This document shows, piece by piece, positions 6,456 through 7,136 of a DNA stretch of 7,136 nucleotides. A program made the position numbers and the translations under genes. A model generated the notes under the pieces. The model made no database searches, was not told the DNA's origin, and saw only the letters and a program-made list of their open reading frames with translations. Each line of letters opens with the position of its first letter. Position 1 is the stretch's first letter. The stretch is from CAVPRW01 sp046727435 [NCBI: bacterium]. GTDB taxonomy: Bacteria; Tectomicrobia; Entotheonellia; J063. The stretch is taken from positions 1 through 7,136 of the forward strand of contig JBKPCR010000276.1 of NCBI GenBank assembly GCA_046727435.1, in the 5' to 3' direction.

Positions 6456-6604
6456 TCGCCTTTTCCTTCTCAAACAGGTTGAGTCAAGATCACAAATCAC
6501 CCACCTCAAATGATCCATCTCGAAACACTTAGTACAGCTGATCATGAACAACTATGCAAATTGGCTTGACTTGAAGGGCCCGTACCGGTATCTCTTCCCC
6601 AGCG

Positions 6605-6626
6605 CTAACCGCAAGGTTGGGAGGAG
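6605..6626 (+). promoter_or_regulatory. GNRA-capped hairpin and ribosome site before the IS630 transposase
   Basis: CTAACC (6605-6610) pairs with GGTTGG (6615-6620), including one G-U, closing a GCAA tetraloop. The strong ribosome site GGGAGGAG (6619-6626) overlaps the hairpin by two bases and lies 6 bases before the ATG at 6633, which supports that start. The hairpin may tune translation; this is inference. Confidence 0.4.
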
Positions 6627-6632
6627 ATCGCT

Positions 6633-7136
6633 ATGGCACGCGGCCGCAAGTCTTCCTTACGCATTGTCCTGTCTTCCGAAGAGCGGCAGGTGCTGGAGCG
6701 GTGGCAACGGTCCACCACCCTTGCCGCTGGCCTGGTCCGCCGAGGGAGGATTATCCTCTTGTTGGCAGCAGGGGCCTCCCAATCCGCGGTGGCGCAGGCT
6801 GTTGGCGTGCAACGGACCGTGGTCCGCCACTGGGCCAAGCGTTTTCTCGCCCAGCGTCTGCCCGGTCTTTCAGACGCTCCTGGCCGCGGGGCCAAGGGCG
6901 GTTTTTCCCCCAGAGGTCGCGATCCACGTCGTGCGCTTGGCCTGCGAGCGGCCGGATCTGGTGGGTCGTAGCCTCTCCCAGTGGGATTGTACCGAACTCG
7001 CGCGTCAGCTCATCACCGATGGGATTGTGGAGGATATCTCTGCCTCCACAGTGCGGCGGATTCTGGCCGCCCATCAGCTGAAGCCCTGGCGCCAGCATCT
7101 GTGGCTGTATCCCACACATCCGCGGGATGCCACCTT
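6633..7136 (+). pseudogene. IS630-family transposase, frameshifted and cut by the window end
   Basis: The first frame (6633-6971) begins MARGRKSSLRIVLSSEER and carries the helix-turn-helix typical of IS630 transposases at about residues 49-71 (SQSAVAQAVGVQRTVVRHW). At GGFSP, residue 93, the family-like sequence moves to the +1 frame: EVAIHVVRLACERPDLVGRS, SLSQWDCTELARQL, VEDISASTVRRILAAHQLKP and WLYPTHPRDAT, which stays open to the window end. The original frame stops at 6971. The shift lies at five T plus five C (6902-6911); four C would restore one frame. The DDE catalytic part lies outside the window. This may be a mutated gene, a sequencing slip, or a programmed frameshift; some IS630 members are known or predicted to use frameshifting. 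Confidence 0.8.

Larger units (their letters stand above)
6386..6632. other. Gap between the antiterminator and IS630 transposase genes
   Basis: These 247 bases separate two divergent genes. The part next to 6385 should hold the promoter and leader of the antiterminator, yet no strong sigma70 pair was found. A TTGACT on the minus strand near 6480-6485 has only a poor -10. A GCCTC-CTTCA-GAGGC hairpin lies at 6441-6455. The left end of the IS630-family element must also fall here, but with the right end outside the window its inverted repeat and TA target cannot be fixed. Confidence 0.45.
6605..7136 (+). mobile_element. 5' part of an IS630-family insertion sequence
   Basis: The transposase below identifies the family. 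The left boundary given is the minimum extent; the true end lies somewhere upstream, after about 6550, and the right end is beyond the window. IS630 elements duplicate a TA target, but several TA pairs occur and none can be chosen without the other end. Confidence 0.6.

Noticed and set aside
6366-6551. A 61-codon minus-strand frame overlapping the antiterminator start
   Set aside because: It is out of frame with the antiterminator, has no recognisable motif, and lies mostly over the likely promoter and leader.

Overview
The window is an accessory, partly decayed stretch of a bacterial chromosome. It combines the remains of an envelope or exopolysaccharide locus with two insertion sequences. 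The organism cannot be fixed from the sequence. A NusG-like antiterminator, a Wza-type export protein and an ExeA/exosortase-locus-type ATPase together fit Gram-negative EPS loci, for example in Nitrospirota or Proteobacteria. That placement is inference from gene content only. No rRNA, tRNA or CRISPR array was recognised.

Layout, left to right: 1-453 has no convincing gene. 454-1008 (minus) encodes a 184-residue protein with an N-terminal excisionase/MerR-like helix-turn-helix and a C-terminal response-regulator receiver domain. It has its own sigma70-like promoter at 1080-1108 and a direct repeat in its leader. 1240-2995 is a complete 1756-bp IS1634-family (IS4-like, DDE) insertion sequence, bounded by 13-bp imperfect inverted repeats and a 6-bp target duplication, TTCACA. 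Its transposase frame has no stop of its own and ends in target DNA. Its start region can fold into a ribosome-site-sequestering hairpin with a competing upstream hairpin. 3008-3571 has no supported gene but holds small palindromes and a plausible plus-strand terminator.

3572-6385 is a minus-strand gene series: a NusG/RfaH/UpxY-like antiterminator (6385-5855), then a broken Wza-type polysaccharide export gene (about 5823-5414), then a 598-residue ExeA/GspA-like ATPase (5368-3572) with AAA, transmembrane, LysM-like and SPOR-like parts. The order suggests an EPS operon with a dedicated antiterminator. The export gene is frameshifted and lacks both ends, and no chain-length determinant or glycosyltransferase is visible, so the operon looks eroded.

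6633-7136 (plus) is the 5' part of an IS630-family transposase, frameshifted at a run of five C and cut by the window end.

No wholly new defence or metabolic system was found. The best leads are the two-state leader and borrowed stop codon of the IS1634-family element, the reversed HTH-receiver regulator, the C-rich frameshift in the IS630 transposase, and the decayed EPS locus whose ATPase remains intact.
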